Positions 43,643-52,970 of a stretch of 64,000 nucleotides of DNA are shown here, piece by piece. A model generated the notes under the pieces. That model worked only from the letters and a program-made list of their open reading frames with translations, searched no databases and was not told the origin of the DNA. Position numbers and translations under genes: made by a program. Origin of the DNA: JAWKUK01 sp041398605 (lineage in GTDB: Bacteria > Planctomycetota > UBA1135 > GCA-002686595); contig JAWKUK010000010.1 in the NCBI GenBank assembly GCA_041398605.1, positions 186,001 through 250,000 on the forward strand, written 5' to 3'. The stretch's first letter is position 1. Each line of letters begins with the position of its first letter.

Positions 43643-45919
43643 TTGACTGACGCGCTGCCTACGAACCCGCCACCGGAGCCGCCGTCGCAGCGCAAGCGAC
43701 GCCGGTGGCCCGCGCGCGTCCTACGTGGCCTCTTGGCCGCCGGTGTACTGGCCGCGCTGCTGGTCATTCTCGCGTACCTCACGCGGCAGCACACCTTGCA
43801 CCCGCTGATCGTGCGGATCGCGCCTTGGGTCGCCGCGCGCTTCGGTCCGTACGAGCTGTCCCTGGACGAGGTCGAAGGCGACTGGTGGTCCGCGTTCGAG
43901 CTGCACGGCCTCACGTTCGTCGAGCGCGGCGAGGCTGCGAGCGTCGAGCGCCTCACGCTCGAACGCGTCCGCGTGGAGGGTGGCGTGCTGCGCTTGCTCA
44001 CCGGTGACCTCTCGCGGCTCACTGGAGTCACCTTGGCAGGGCTCGACGCGACGCTCGACCTGCGGCCTTCGGACGAGGTCGCGGCGCCGGTCGTGCTGCC
44101 TTGGTCGACGAGCTGGCCGCTGCTTCACGTCGAAGACGCTCGCTGCGACGTGCGCACCGCGGCCGGCCTCATCCAGGTTCGGGGCGCGCGTTGTGTCGCC
44201 CGAGACACATCGCCGCTCGACGCTGGGGTCACGTCCGCTGGCGGCAGCGCGGTCGTGACACGGACCGCGGCGCGCGAATGGACCTTCGAGGCGGACGTCC
44301 AGCACGAGGCGCTGACCGCGCATGCGACCGTCGTGCTGGCGGTCGCACGCGGCGCCAAGGTCGTAGATGGCAGCCTCAATGTCGTGACCGAGCTCGCGCT
44401 CCCCGCCGGGTCGCCGCTCGCGCCCTATCTCGTCGTTGCGGACCTTGCGTCGTCCAGCGCGGCGGGCCTGGCTGCGCAGGCGCAGGTGACCGCGTCCACG
44501 GCGACCGCGTCGGCGCACGCCGACCTGCGCTCGGATCGCATCGAGGTCAGCGGCGCGCTCGTCGTGCCTGAACGCGGCCGCGTGGAGTTCACTGGGCGCC
44601 TCGGCGAAGCGGGGGGCGCGCCCTCGCTCGCGCTGTCGACAGAGGGGATCGCGCTCGAAGCGCTCATGGCTGCGCCGCTCCGCGCGCGCGTGACGTCCGA
44701 CCTCTCGGAGCTCGGGTGGCTGGCGTCGCTCGATCCGATGCTGCGGCGCGTAGAAGGCCAGCTCGACGTCGAGGTCGACGTCGCGGGGACGCTGCGCGCG
44801 CCCGAGCCGCGCGGTCGTGTCACGTTGCACGACGGCCGCGTACGCGCCATCGACCTGCCCGGGCTCGACGGCCTTGAGCTGCGAGTCGAGGTCACGCCGA
44901 CTCGGGTCGAGCTGGTCGAGGCGCGCGGTGAGCTCGGCGCGGCGCCCCTGCGCGCGTCGGGGACGCTGGCGCTCGCCGCGCCTTATGCGTTGGACGTGCG
45001 GCTCGCGGGCGAGAACGTCCTGCTCGCGCGCAGCGCCGATGTGCGCCTGAGAGCCGACGTCGCGCTCGCGGCGGCCGGGCCCTTGCGCACGCCGGCGGTG
45101 ACCGGCTCGATCGCGCTCGTCGGTTCGCGTGCGCGGCTCGAGGTCGACCTCCTCGGCGCGCTGGAAGGCGCGCTGCCGCGGCGGCGGGCGAGCGGCGCGG
45201 GAGGCGCGAAGGTCGCTGGGCTCCCCGTGCCTGCGCTCGGTCCCGCCGGCGGCACGCTCGATGTGGCGTTGACGACGCGCGAGCCCGTGCGCGTTGAGGG
45301 GAACATCGCGCGCGGCGCTCTGCGCGCGGACCTGCGGCTCACGGGCGACACCGCGCGGCCGATCCTGGTCGGACAGGTCTTCGCGGACCCGCTGGAGCTC
45401 GCGCTGCCCGCGGCCACTGTGCGCTATGAGAGCGGCGCAGTGCGCTTCACCGCGGACCAGCCGAACGTCCCGCAGCTTGAGCTGTTCGGAGAGGCGCGCG
45501 TCGCGGGCTACGACGTGCAGGTCAATCTCTCCGGCGCGTACGATGAGCCCGAGGTGCGGCTCTCATCGACCCCGCCTCTCAGCGCTGAGCAGCTCCTGCT
45601 GCTCGTCGTCTCCGGCCGCCCGCCGTCCGAGGCGCGCCAGCTCTCATCGGCAGGGGAGGCGCTCGCTGTCTACGTCGCGAAGGACCTCGTTCGTAGCTGG
45701 TTCGACGACGGCGGCTTCGACGAGCGGCGCTCATTCTTGAGCCGGATCGAGGTGGTGACGGGCCGCGACGTCTCGAAGTCGGGTGTCTTGACGCTCGAGG
45801 CGACGTACCTCGTTCGAGAGCGCGTCGCTGGGCGCGAGGGCGGCGTCTACGCGGTCATCGCGCGCGACGCATACGAGGACTACAACATGGGCCTGCGCTT
45901 CGTAGTGCGCTTGCGATGA
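43643..45919 (+). CDS. tamB: TamB-like translocation and assembly module subunit
   Basis: A 758-residue protein with an N-terminal membrane anchor (VLRGLLAAGVLAALLVILAYL, about 28-48) and a long beta-taco AsmA-like body, ending in the DUF490/TamB domain: LRITGDTARP-like repeats, PPLSAEQLLLLVVSGRPPSE, and a C-terminus YNMGLRFVVRLR. It spans the periplasm to carry lipids or help outer-membrane protein insertion with TamA. It is shorter than enterobacterial TamB (about 1250). TTG start at 43643 with GAGG about 8 nt upstream. It overlaps tamA by ATGA. Confidence 0.87.
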   Translation: MTDALPTNPPPEPPSQRKRRRWPARVLRGLLAAGVLAALLVILAYLTRQHTLHPLIVRIAPWVAARFGPYELSLDEVEGDWWSAFELHGLTFVERGEAASVERLTLERVRVEGGVLRLLTGDLSRLTGVTLAGLDATLDLRPSDEVAAPVVLPWSTSWPLLHVEDARCDVRTAAGLIQVRGARCVARDTSPLDAGVTSAGGSAVVTRTAAREWTFEADVQHEALTAHATVVLAVARGAKVVDGSLNVVTELALPAGSPLAPYLVVADLASSSAAGLAAQAQVTASTATASAHADLRSDRIEVSGALVVPERGRVEFTGRLGEAGGAPSLALSTEGIALEALMAAPLRARVTSDLSELGWLASLDPMLRRVEGQLDVEVDVAGTLRAPEPRGRVTLHDGRVRAIDLPGLDGLELRVEVTPTRVELVEARGELGAAPLRASGTLALAAPYALDVRLAGENVLLARSADVRLRADVALAAAGPLRTPAVTGSIALVGSRARLEVDLLGALEGALPRRRASGAGGAKVAGLPVPALGPAGGTLDVALTTREPVRVEGNIARGALRADLRLTGDTARPILVGQVFADPLELALPAATVRYESGAVRFTADQPNVPQLELFGEARVAGYDVQVNLSGAYDEPEVRLSSTPPLSAEQLLLLVVSGRPPSEARQLSSAGEALAVYVAKDLVRSWFDDGGFDERRSFLSRIEVVTGRDVSKSGVLTLEATYLVRERVAGREGGVYAVIARDAYEDYNMGLRFVVRLR

Positions 45920-48300
45920 GCGGTCCCTCGACGATGGCGCGTGTCGGCGCTCTGTGCGCCTGCGCGACTTTGATGGCGGCGTGTCGATCGACGGACGGCG
46001 CGCGCACGACACCGGCGCCCGCAGCGCGTCCGCTGGAGCGCGTCGTGACACGCGACTTCGGCGCGTTGGAGCTCCGCATCACCGGCATGCCTCGCGACCT
46101 CGAGCGCGTCATCGATCGCGCGACGGGCGAGCTCATGCGGCGCTACGAGGAGTCAAACGGCGCCGAGGCCTACCTCGACGACGCGGCCTTCGAGCTGGAG
46201 CTCGCGCTGCGCGTCGCCGGCCATCCGCGGGCTCTGGTCGAATACCGGACGATCTGGGACGGCGGCCAGCAGGTGGCGGAGCTGATCGTCGACGCTGGGC
46301 CGCGGGTGCTCATCGGTGAGGTCCAGATCGCGGGTCTGGCCGGGACCCCGATGGACGCGCGCGAGGTGCGCGGCGCGCTCGGCGAGCCAGAGCGCGGGCT
46401 GTTGGGGGGGCAGGGAGAGTGGCGCTACGACCAGGACCGCGCGCGCCGCGCGCCGGACCGCTTGCAGCGCTCGCTCGAAGCCGTCGGTTACCTCGACGCG
46501 CGGGTTTCGATCGAGGCCCCTGACCTCGACGACGTGGTTGCGTCCGCCTCCGGGGACGCGTCGGGCGCGGCGGCGCCGCAGCGGATCACGGTGCACGTCA
46601 CCGTCAGCGCCGGGGCTCGTTATCGGCTCGCTGGCGTCGAGCTGAGCTTCGATGACGAAGTCGAAGGGGGCGACGAAGACGGCGCGGGCCCGGAGGATGC
46701 GTCGCGCCTCGATGGTGTCGAGCCGGGCGCGGCGCCTCAGTCCGTCACTGAAGCAGAGGGGCCCGTCACCGAAGCAGAGGGGCCCGTCACCGAAGCAGAG
46801 GGGCCCGTCACCGAAGCAGAGGGGCCCGCAACTGAAGCAGAGGGGCCCGTAACTGAAGCAGAGGGGCGCGCCGTGGTGGCGCTGCGCGCGGCCTGCGCCG
46901 GGATCGCTCAATCGGTCGAGGGGGCGAGCGCCGAGCGTCCGCGCGCCTTCGAGCCGCGGCTCGGGACGGTCTTGTACGGGCGCCTGGTCGAGGAGCTCGG
47001 TCGACGCGGCTACCCTGACGCCGTCGTCTCCGTCGAGCCACGGATCGACGCCGCACGCGCGCGCGTGCGGCTCGTGGCGGACGTGAAGAGAGGCCCGCAC
47101 GTGAGCATCTCCGCCGTCCGCTTCGAGGGCGCAGAGCGGACGCGGAGGTCGTTCCTCGCGAGCCGCGTCGCAGCGACGGCGGGGCGCGTCTATGACGCGT
47201 CCGCTGCGCGCGCCGATGTGCGCCAGCTCTACCGCACCGGGCTGTTCCGCGAGGTCGCGTCGAAGTTGGTCGGCGAAGGCACGGAGCGCGAGCTCGTCTT
47301 CGAGCTCGTCGAGCGCTCCAGCCGCGAGGCGTGGATCGAGCCGGGTTACGGCTCCTATGAGCTCTTGCGCGCCAGCGCGGGCTTGCGCGAGCGCAACCTC
47401 TTCGGCACGGGGCGCGCTTGGCGCGCCGAAGGCACCGCGGCGCTGCGCGCGCTGCGCTTGTCCTCGACGCTGACCGACCCGTGGCTCTTGGGGCACGACC
47501 TGATCGGCGACCTGCGCGTGGAGTACGATCGGCGCGACGAGCCCTCGTTCGTCCGCTTGCAGCGCGGCGTCGGCCTGTTCGTCACGAAGGAGTGGAGCGC
47601 GTCGCAGGCCTCGAGCGTCGGCTATCAGCTGAGGCGCTCCGAGGTGCGCAATGTGACGGTGGTCGACGCCGTGCTCGAGGACGACCCCGACGTCATCGAC
47701 CTGTCCTCCGTGCGCTTCACGCACCGCATCGACCTGCGCGATGACGCGTTCGTGCCTTCGTCGGGGACGTTCACGGAGCTCGCGTTCGAGTACGGCAGCA
47801 CCGCGTTGGGCTCCGAGCTCGATTTCTATCGCGCGAGCGTCACGTTGTCGGGTTATCACGCGCTCGGCGCCGAGGACGTCCTGGCGGCGAGCTTCCGCAC
47901 CGGGGTCGTCATCCCGTTCGGCAACGATGACTCCATCCCGCTGCAAGAGCGCTACTTCAGCGGCGGCGAGAACAGCGTCCGGTCGTTCAGCGAGAGCGCG
48001 CTCGGCCCGAAAGATCGCGCGGGCGAGCCGATCGGCGGCGAGGGGTACTTCACGCTCGGCGTCGAGTGGCGCCACGCGCTGACGCAGCGCCTCCAGGGCG
48101 CCTTGTTCGCGGACGCGGGGCAGCTCTCGCTCGACTACCAGGACACATACGAGCTGAGCGACCTCCGCTCCGGCGTCGGCCTCGGGCTGCGCTATCTCCT
48201 GCCGATCGGCCCGCTGCGCGTCGACGCTGCGGTCAACCCCGACCCGGCCGGGGGCGAGGACACCTGGGCCGCGCACTTCAGCATCGGCATGGCATTCTGA
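45916..48300 (+). CDS. tamA: TamA/BamA-like Omp85 protein with lipoprotein-type signal and repeat linker
   Basis: A 794-residue Omp85 protein. POTRA-like segments (LIGEVQIAG, VHVTVSAGARYRLAGVELSF, VSISAVRFEGAERTRRSFLASRVAA) precede a 16-strand barrel with SGGENSVRSF and RIDLRDDAFVPSSGTFTELAFEYGS, ending in a C-terminal Phe. The N-terminus is unusual: ATLMAAC (Cys 23) resembles a lipobox, although -3 is Met. A six-unit repeat of VTEAEGP (277-318) sits between POTRA segments. ATG 45916 overlaps the tamB stop, so TamB and TamA are coupled. Confidence 0.88.
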   Translation: MSGPSTMARVGALCACATLMAACRSTDGARTTPAPAARPLERVVTRDFGALELRITGMPRDLERVIDRATGELMRRYEESNGAEAYLDDAAFELELALRVAGHPRALVEYRTIWDGGQQVAELIVDAGPRVLIGEVQIAGLAGTPMDAREVRGALGEPERGLLGGQGEWRYDQDRARRAPDRLQRSLEAVGYLDARVSIEAPDLDDVVASASGDASGAAAPQRITVHVTVSAGARYRLAGVELSFDDEVEGGDEDGAGPEDASRLDGVEPGAAPQSVTEAEGPVTEAEGPVTEAEGPVTEAEGPATEAEGPVTEAEGRAVVALRAACAGIAQSVEGASAERPRAFEPRLGTVLYGRLVEELGRRGYPDAVVSVEPRIDAARARVRLVADVKRGPHVSISAVRFEGAERTRRSFLASRVAATAGRVYDASAARADVRQLYRTGLFREVASKLVGEGTERELVFELVERSSREAWIEPGYGSYELLRASAGLRERNLFGTGRAWRAEGTAALRALRLSSTLTDPWLLGHDLIGDLRVEYDRRDEPSFVRLQRGVGLFVTKEWSASQASSVGYQLRRSEVRNVTVVDAVLEDDPDVIDLSSVRFTHRIDLRDDAFVPSSGTFTELAFEYGSTALGSELDFYRASVTLSGYHALGAEDVLAASFRTGVVIPFGNDDSIPLQERYFSGGENSVRSFSESALGPKDRAGEPIGGEGYFTLGVEWRHALTQRLQGALFADAGQLSLDYQDTYELSDLRSGVGLGLRYLLPIGPLRVDAAVNPDPAGGEDTWAAHFSIGMAF
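46744..46869. repeat. 21-bp in-frame tandem repeat in tamA
   Basis: Six consecutive 21-bp units code for six heptapeptides (VTEAEGP; the fifth ATEAEGP, the sixth VTEAEGR). Units 2-4 are identical at DNA level. The array adds an acidic, flexible linker between POTRA-like segments of the Omp85 protein. Copy number changes would keep the frame, so the protein can vary in length among strains. Confidence 0.95.
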
Positions 48301-48372
48301 GGCATGCGGCCGCCTTCCTTGGGCCGGGCGCGATTGACGTGAACCGCCTGGGCGGGCGCACGTTGTCCTGGC

Positions 48373-51165
48373 ATGAAGTGCCCTCGTGTCCGACCGCTCA
48401 TCGCCATCGTCGGCCTCTTGATCGGGGCGCTCGGGGGCGCGCCCGCTTCGGCGCAGCTCGTGACCCGTGGCGCGACCTCGGAGGTCGTGGAGCTGACCTC
48501 GCAGACCCTGGCCGCCACGCTCGAGGACGGGCTCGCGCGGGTGGCCGTACGGCAGGTCTTTCGCTACGGCGGGCCGCGTGAGGTCGAGGCGATCTATACG
48601 TTCGCCTTGCCCTCGGACGCGGCGCTGACGTCTCTGGTGATGACGACCGCGGAGGGGCGCCTCGAGGGCGTGCTCGCTGAGCGCAAGCGTGCGCGCAAGG
48701 TCTACGACGACATCGTCCGGCGCCAACGCGACCCAGCGCTGCTCGAGCAGGTCGCGGACGGGCGCTTTCGCCTCTCCGTGTATCCCGTCGCGCCGGGGGT
48801 CGACACGATCATCGAGCTTGAGTACATCCAGCGCGCGCCGCTGTTCGAGGGCGCGTTCCACCTGACGCTGCCGCTCGGCGGCGACACGGCGCGCGGGGCG
48901 GCGACGAGCGCGACGGTCGAGGTGCGCTCCACTGCCGAGCTAGGCGAGGTCACGGCGCTCCTGCCGGACGCACAGGTCGTCGTCGACGGACCGCGCCGCG
49001 CCGTCGTGAGCTGGGAGGGCAGCGCCGCTGAGGCGCCGCCGTCCGGCTTGAGCGTCACCGCGAAGCTCGCAGACGGCGCGCCCTCGTTCGCGGTCGAGAC
49101 CTATCGCGACACCGACGGCGAGGCCTGGTTCGTCGCCGTCTTCTCGCCGGGGACGCCGGCGGCAGAGGACCTCTTGCCGCGCGACGTCCTGCTCGTGCTC
49201 GACACCTCCGGCAGCATGCGCGGGCAGAAGCTGGCGCAAGCGCAGGCGGCGGCGCATTGGCTCGTCGATCATTTGGGCGAGCGCGACCGCGTGAACATCG
49301 TCCGGTTCAGCACCGATGTCTCCGCGGCCTTGCCGGCGCTCACGCCCGTGACGCCTGAAGCGCGCGAGGCGCTGCACGCGGCGATCGACGCCTTGACGGC
49401 GCAGGGCGGCACGGCGCTCGGCGACGCGCTCGCTTACATCGCGAGCATGCCGCAAGTGCAAGGCCGAGCGCGCACGGTGGCGCTCCTGACCGACGGCCGG
49501 CCGACGGTCGGCGAGCGGGACGCGGCGGCGCTAGTCGGGGTGGCGCGCCGCATCGGCGATGCGGGGCTCCGGCTGCATACGTTCGGGGTCGGCGAGGACG
49601 TCGATGACGGGCTCCTGCGCGGCGCTGCGGCCGCGGGGCAAGGGCGCGCCGAGGTCTTCGCGAACGCGCTGGAGGTCGAGCCGCGCCTGCGCCGCTTCCT
49701 CTCTCGGACCGCGGCCCCCTTGCTGCGCGACCTGCGGCTCTCCGCGCGCGGCGTGACGCTGAACAGCGTCCACCCGCGCGTCGCCGGGGACGCGTATCTC
49801 GGGGAGCAAGTGGTCTTGACCGGGCGCTTCAGCGGCGCGGGGCCGGCGGCCTTCGACCTCGTCGGTGATGGGGCGGACGGGGCCTGTCGGTGGTCGGACA
49901 CCTTCATGATCCCGGAGGCCGCGGCTGGGCGCCGCGCGGTCGCGCTGCAGCACGCAACGCTGATGCTCGCAGACCTCGCGGAGGCCGAGCGCATGCGCGT
50001 GGGGCTCACCGACGCGGCCTATCGCGCTGCGTCCGAGGCCTGGCGCGCGCTCGATCGCGGGGCGTACTCGACCTCGGATGAGCTGATCGAGGAGATGGTC
50101 CGCACCTCCTTGTTGTACGGCGTGCAGTGCGCGTACACCTCGTTCATCGCGGTCACCGAAGCGGACGCCGCGCGGCTCGCAGTGGTCGACGTGACGCCGC
50201 CGGCGGGTGAGAGTCCGTTCCAGGACATGGCGTACAACGACGTCATCGGGGTCGGCGGCGGGGCGGGCGGACGGTACTCGGGGCGTTTCGCGAGGCGGGA
50301 CATCAAGGCGAGCGGCGGCTGGTCCAGCGCTGGCGCCGTCCATCTCGCGCTCGACTGGTTGGCGCGCGCGCGCTGCGACGGACCATGGACGCTGCGCGCC
50401 GATGCGCTCGCGCTGTTGGCGCTCCTGGGCGATGGTCACACCGCGAAGCGGGGTGACTTCCCTGACACGGTCTTGGCCTTGACCCAGCAGCTCGTCGCGC
50501 GCTTCGACGTCACGACGTTGGACTTTGTCGACCCCGAGGGCGCAGGCCGCGTCGAAGGGGACGCTGCGCTCGATCGCTTGCTCGCGACGCTCGCCCTGCT
50601 CGAGGCGTACGACCTCACGAAGGCGCCGCTCTTGCGCAAGTCTGCGCAGCAAGCGCTCGCCCGCGCACAGGAGCTGCTCGCCGCGCCCAAGGACCTCTCA
50701 CCTGAGGCGCTCCTCGTAGCGTTCCAGGTGCGCGGTGCGGCCAGCGCCGCGCGCTTCTCGGTTAAGGGCCTCGCAGAGCTCGAGCTCGAGGTCGCCCGGC
50801 GCTTCGAAGCGGGCGACCCCTCGTTGCTCGTGGCGGCGGCGCGGCTTCGGGTGGTGGCGGCAGGCGCCGAGCGAGCGGCATGGGCCGAGCGCGTCGCGGA
50901 GCAGGCGATCGCTGCGTCCGATGCGGATGAGGGCCCGCGGGCGGCGCTGCGCCGGTGGCTGATCACGGACGCGCTTCGCGCCGCTGAGACCGAGGCCTGG
51001 GCGGCCTACCATTCACACAGCAAGCGGCGCATCTTGGAGTCGCAGCGCTCGGACGGGGAGCTCGATGGGGCTTGGCAGCCGCCGTCGACCGGTGCTGACC
51101 GTTCGGACGTGGCCGCGACGACCGCCGCCAACGTGCTCACCCTGGAGTCGCCCTATCGCCTGTGA
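48373..51165 (+). CDS. Secreted VIT/vWA domain protein
   Basis: A 930-residue exported protein with signal peptide RPLIAIVGLLIGALGGAPASAQ. An inter-alpha-trypsin-inhibitor (VIT) domain spans about 30-200 (VAVRQVFRYGGPREVEAIYTFALP). A vWA domain follows with MIDAS DTSGSM at 277-282, TDG in LLTDGRP, and further MIDAS threonine. The C-terminal 350 residues are helical and of unknown fold. Probably a metal-dependent adhesion or binding protein in the periplasm or at the surface. ATG 48373; 72 bp after tamA, possibly exported to the surface with its help (inference). Confidence 0.87.
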   Translation: MKCPRVRPLIAIVGLLIGALGGAPASAQLVTRGATSEVVELTSQTLAATLEDGLARVAVRQVFRYGGPREVEAIYTFALPSDAALTSLVMTTAEGRLEGVLAERKRARKVYDDIVRRQRDPALLEQVADGRFRLSVYPVAPGVDTIIELEYIQRAPLFEGAFHLTLPLGGDTARGAATSATVEVRSTAELGEVTALLPDAQVVVDGPRRAVVSWEGSAAEAPPSGLSVTAKLADGAPSFAVETYRDTDGEAWFVAVFSPGTPAAEDLLPRDVLLVLDTSGSMRGQKLAQAQAAAHWLVDHLGERDRVNIVRFSTDVSAALPALTPVTPEAREALHAAIDALTAQGGTALGDALAYIASMPQVQGRARTVALLTDGRPTVGERDAAALVGVARRIGDAGLRLHTFGVGEDVDDGLLRGAAAAGQGRAEVFANALEVEPRLRRFLSRTAAPLLRDLRLSARGVTLNSVHPRVAGDAYLGEQVVLTGRFSGAGPAAFDLVGDGADGACRWSDTFMIPEAAAGRRAVALQHATLMLADLAEAERMRVGLTDAAYRAASEAWRALDRGAYSTSDELIEEMVRTSLLYGVQCAYTSFIAVTEADAARLAVVDVTPPAGESPFQDMAYNDVIGVGGGAGGRYSGRFARRDIKASGGWSSAGAVHLALDWLARARCDGPWTLRADALALLALLGDGHTAKRGDFPDTVLALTQQLVARFDVTTLDFVDPEGAGRVEGDAALDRLLATLALLEAYDLTKAPLLRKSAQQALARAQELLAAPKDLSPEALLVAFQVRGAASAARFSVKGLAELELEVARRFEAGDPSLLVAAARLRVVAAGAERAAWAERVAEQAIAASDADEGPRAALRRWLITDALRAAETEAWAAYHSHSKRRILESQRSDGELDGAWQPPSTGADRSDVAATTAANVLTLESPYRL

Positions 51166-51353
51166 GTCCCTGCGCAGCGCGTGGAATCTCGAACGAGGGG
51201 GTTCCCGAGGCGCAGGTGCGTGGCTTAGGAACGCCGCGCGCGCCACGTTTGTGGTCCGCCATCCCGCGCGACGGCGCGGCGAGTGGTGAATGCGGATTCG
51301 TACTTGGGGCGGTCCGCAGCGCTCTGGCGGTGTCGAAGACGCGAGGTGCAGTG
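51166..51353. other. Intergenic region upstream of the TraG-like gene
   Basis: About 190 bp that stays open in the TraG frame, beginning with a GTG that overlaps the previous stop (51162). Codon third positions here are often A or T, unlike the gene proper, so it reads as non-coding. No hairpin or promoter box is clear. Confidence 0.5.
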
Positions 51354-52970
51354 ATGCAGCGGACGTGGCAACGGTTGGGGCGCATCCCGGTGCGCAAGCG
51401 CGGTCGGCGCGACGTGGGGGCCCCCGATGGGCTGGGGCGCGGCCTGCTGCGCCCGGCGCCAGCGGATCGGCAGCGCGAGGGAGCGCAGCGCGCGCCCGGC
51501 CCGGCGCCGGGTCACCCTCGTGGGGCGCCGGGTGACCCTCGCGGGGCGTCGGGCCAGCCTCGCGGGGCGCCGGGCCAGCCCAGCGGGGCCCCGCCGGAGG
51601 GCCTCGTGCTCGGCCGGCGCGCGGCGGCGCGCGGCGCGCGGCTCGGGTTCGCAGGGCCCGGGGACGCCGCGCACCGCGGGCAGCCGGGCCAGGGCGCCCC
51701 GCCCGAGGGCACGCTCGTGCGGCTGCCCGAGCCCGGGCACGGCATGGTGCTCGCGGGCACCGGGCAGGGCAAGCTCGTCAACGTCATCGCGCCCAACGTC
51801 CTGATGCACGAGGGGCCCCTCTTCGTCATCGACCCGAAGGGCGAGATCGCGTCCGTCACCGCGCGCCACCGGCGCAGCGTCGGCGAAGTGATCATCATCG
51901 ACCCGTTCGAGTGTGTCCCGCACCTGACGCAGGGGGCGCCGCCGGGCGCGCTCAATCCGTTTGATCTGGCGCGGCTCCCCGGAGTGAACATCGATGACGC
52001 TGCGGAGGCGCTGGCGTGGGAGCTCACGGTCGGGCACGAGAGCGCACGCGATCCGTACTGGGTGCACGCAGCGGCGAGCCTGATCGCTGGGTTGATCGCG
52101 GGCGTCTCGGAGGACCCCGATCCGGCTCAGCGGGGGATGGGGCGCGTGGTCGACCTGCTCGCGGCGGAGGACGTCATCTACGACCTGGCCGTCCTCCTCG
52201 AAGTGCAGCGCGTCAAGGGAGACTTTGCGCGCTCGCGCATCGCGCAGTTCCTTGCGACGCCCGGCGATAGCCACGCGGCGACGCGCGGTTGCGTGCTGAA
52301 CAGCGCGCAGCAGGTGATCCATTGCTTCGAGGCGGAGAGCGTGCGGCGCGCCGTGAACACCTCGAGCTTTGCGCTGGAGGACGTCGTCGAGGGCGAGCGC
52401 CCGATGACGGTCTACTTTGTCTTCCCGCCGGCGCGCGCGCTCTCCCATCGCGGGCTCCTGCGCATGTGGGTGACCACGCTGCTGCAAGCGCTGATGCACC
52501 GCGCGGAGATGCCGTCCCTGCAGACGCTGTTGGTCGTGGACGAAGCGGCGAACTTGGGCACGCTGGACCAGTTGCCGCTGATGCACAGCTACGCCCGCGG
52601 CACGGGCACATCGGTCCTGACCGCCTGGCAGTCGATCGGCCAGCTCATGGACCTGTACCCCAATCAGTTCCGCACGATCTGCGAGAACTGCACTTCGATC
52701 CAGGCGTTTGGGCTGCACTCGACGGCGATCGAGGCGGCGGCGACGTTCTTGGGCGTGCCTGGAGGCGTCCTGCGTGATCAGGCCCCTGACGAGCAGCTCG
52801 TCGTCATCGGCTCGCGCGAGGGCGAAGTGCTGCGACGCGTCGACTATCGCACGGACCCGGTCCTCGCGGCGCGCGCCGATTGGAACCCGCGCTACGCGCG
52901 GCGCGGCGGGTGGGCGCCGCCCGCGCTCGCGAAGCAGCCGTGCGCGCACAGCGGGCGCGCCGCTCAATAG
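51354..52970 (+). CDS. Orphan TraG/VirD4-like coupling ATPase
   Basis: A 538-residue protein with a T4SS coupling-protein-like ATPase core. A P-loop-like LAGTGQGKL (about 132-140; Leu replaces the usual S/T), FVIDPKGE, ALNPFDLARLP, and Walker B LLVVDEAANLG with D396/E397 are followed by TSVLTAWQSIGQL, FGLHSTAIEAAATFLG. The usual N-terminal membrane helices are missing; instead there is an Arg/Pro/Gly-rich region with a 21-bp repeat. No conjugation or secretion genes are nearby. ATG 51354 is chosen on codon use. Its stop overlaps that of convergent cydB by 7 bp. Confidence 0.8.
   Translation: MQRTWQRLGRIPVRKRGRRDVGAPDGLGRGLLRPAPADRQREGAQRAPGPAPGHPRGAPGDPRGASGQPRGAPGQPSGAPPEGLVLGRRAAARGARLGFAGPGDAAHRGQPGQGAPPEGTLVRLPEPGHGMVLAGTGQGKLVNVIAPNVLMHEGPLFVIDPKGEIASVTARHRRSVGEVIIIDPFECVPHLTQGAPPGALNPFDLARLPGVNIDDAAEALAWELTVGHESARDPYWVHAAASLIAGLIAGVSEDPDPAQRGMGRVVDLLAAEDVIYDLAVLLEVQRVKGDFARSRIAQFLATPGDSHAATRGCVLNSAQQVIHCFEAESVRRAVNTSSFALEDVVEGERPMTVYFVFPPARALSHRGLLRMWVTTLLQALMHRAEMPSLQTLLVVDEAANLGTLDQLPLMHSYARGTGTSVLTAWQSIGQLMDLYPNQFRTICENCTSIQAFGLHSTAIEAAATFLGVPGGVLRDQAPDEQLVVIGSREGEVLRRVDYRTDPVLAARADWNPRYARRGGWAPPALAKQPCAHSGRAAQ
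51504..51587. repeat. 21-bp in-frame repeat in the TraG-like gene
   Basis: Four 21-bp units code for APGHPRG, APGDPRG, ASGQPRG and APGQPSG in the N-terminal low-complexity region of the ATPase. The units are diverged in DNA but keep the frame. They add a basic, disordered segment before the nucleotide-binding core. Confidence 0.85.

Noticed and set aside
46153..48861. Very long antisense frame opposite tamA and the vWA gene
   Set aside because: Long antisense frames are common at this GC content. The translation is His/Arg/Ala-rich without domains, while the plus strand has clear Omp85 motifs.
51162..51353. Extended N-terminus of the TraG-like protein from a GTG overlapping the previous stop
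   Set aside because: The extension has many A/T third positions (TTA, GGA, GTA, CTT) unlike the gene and no domain, so ATG 51354 is preferred.
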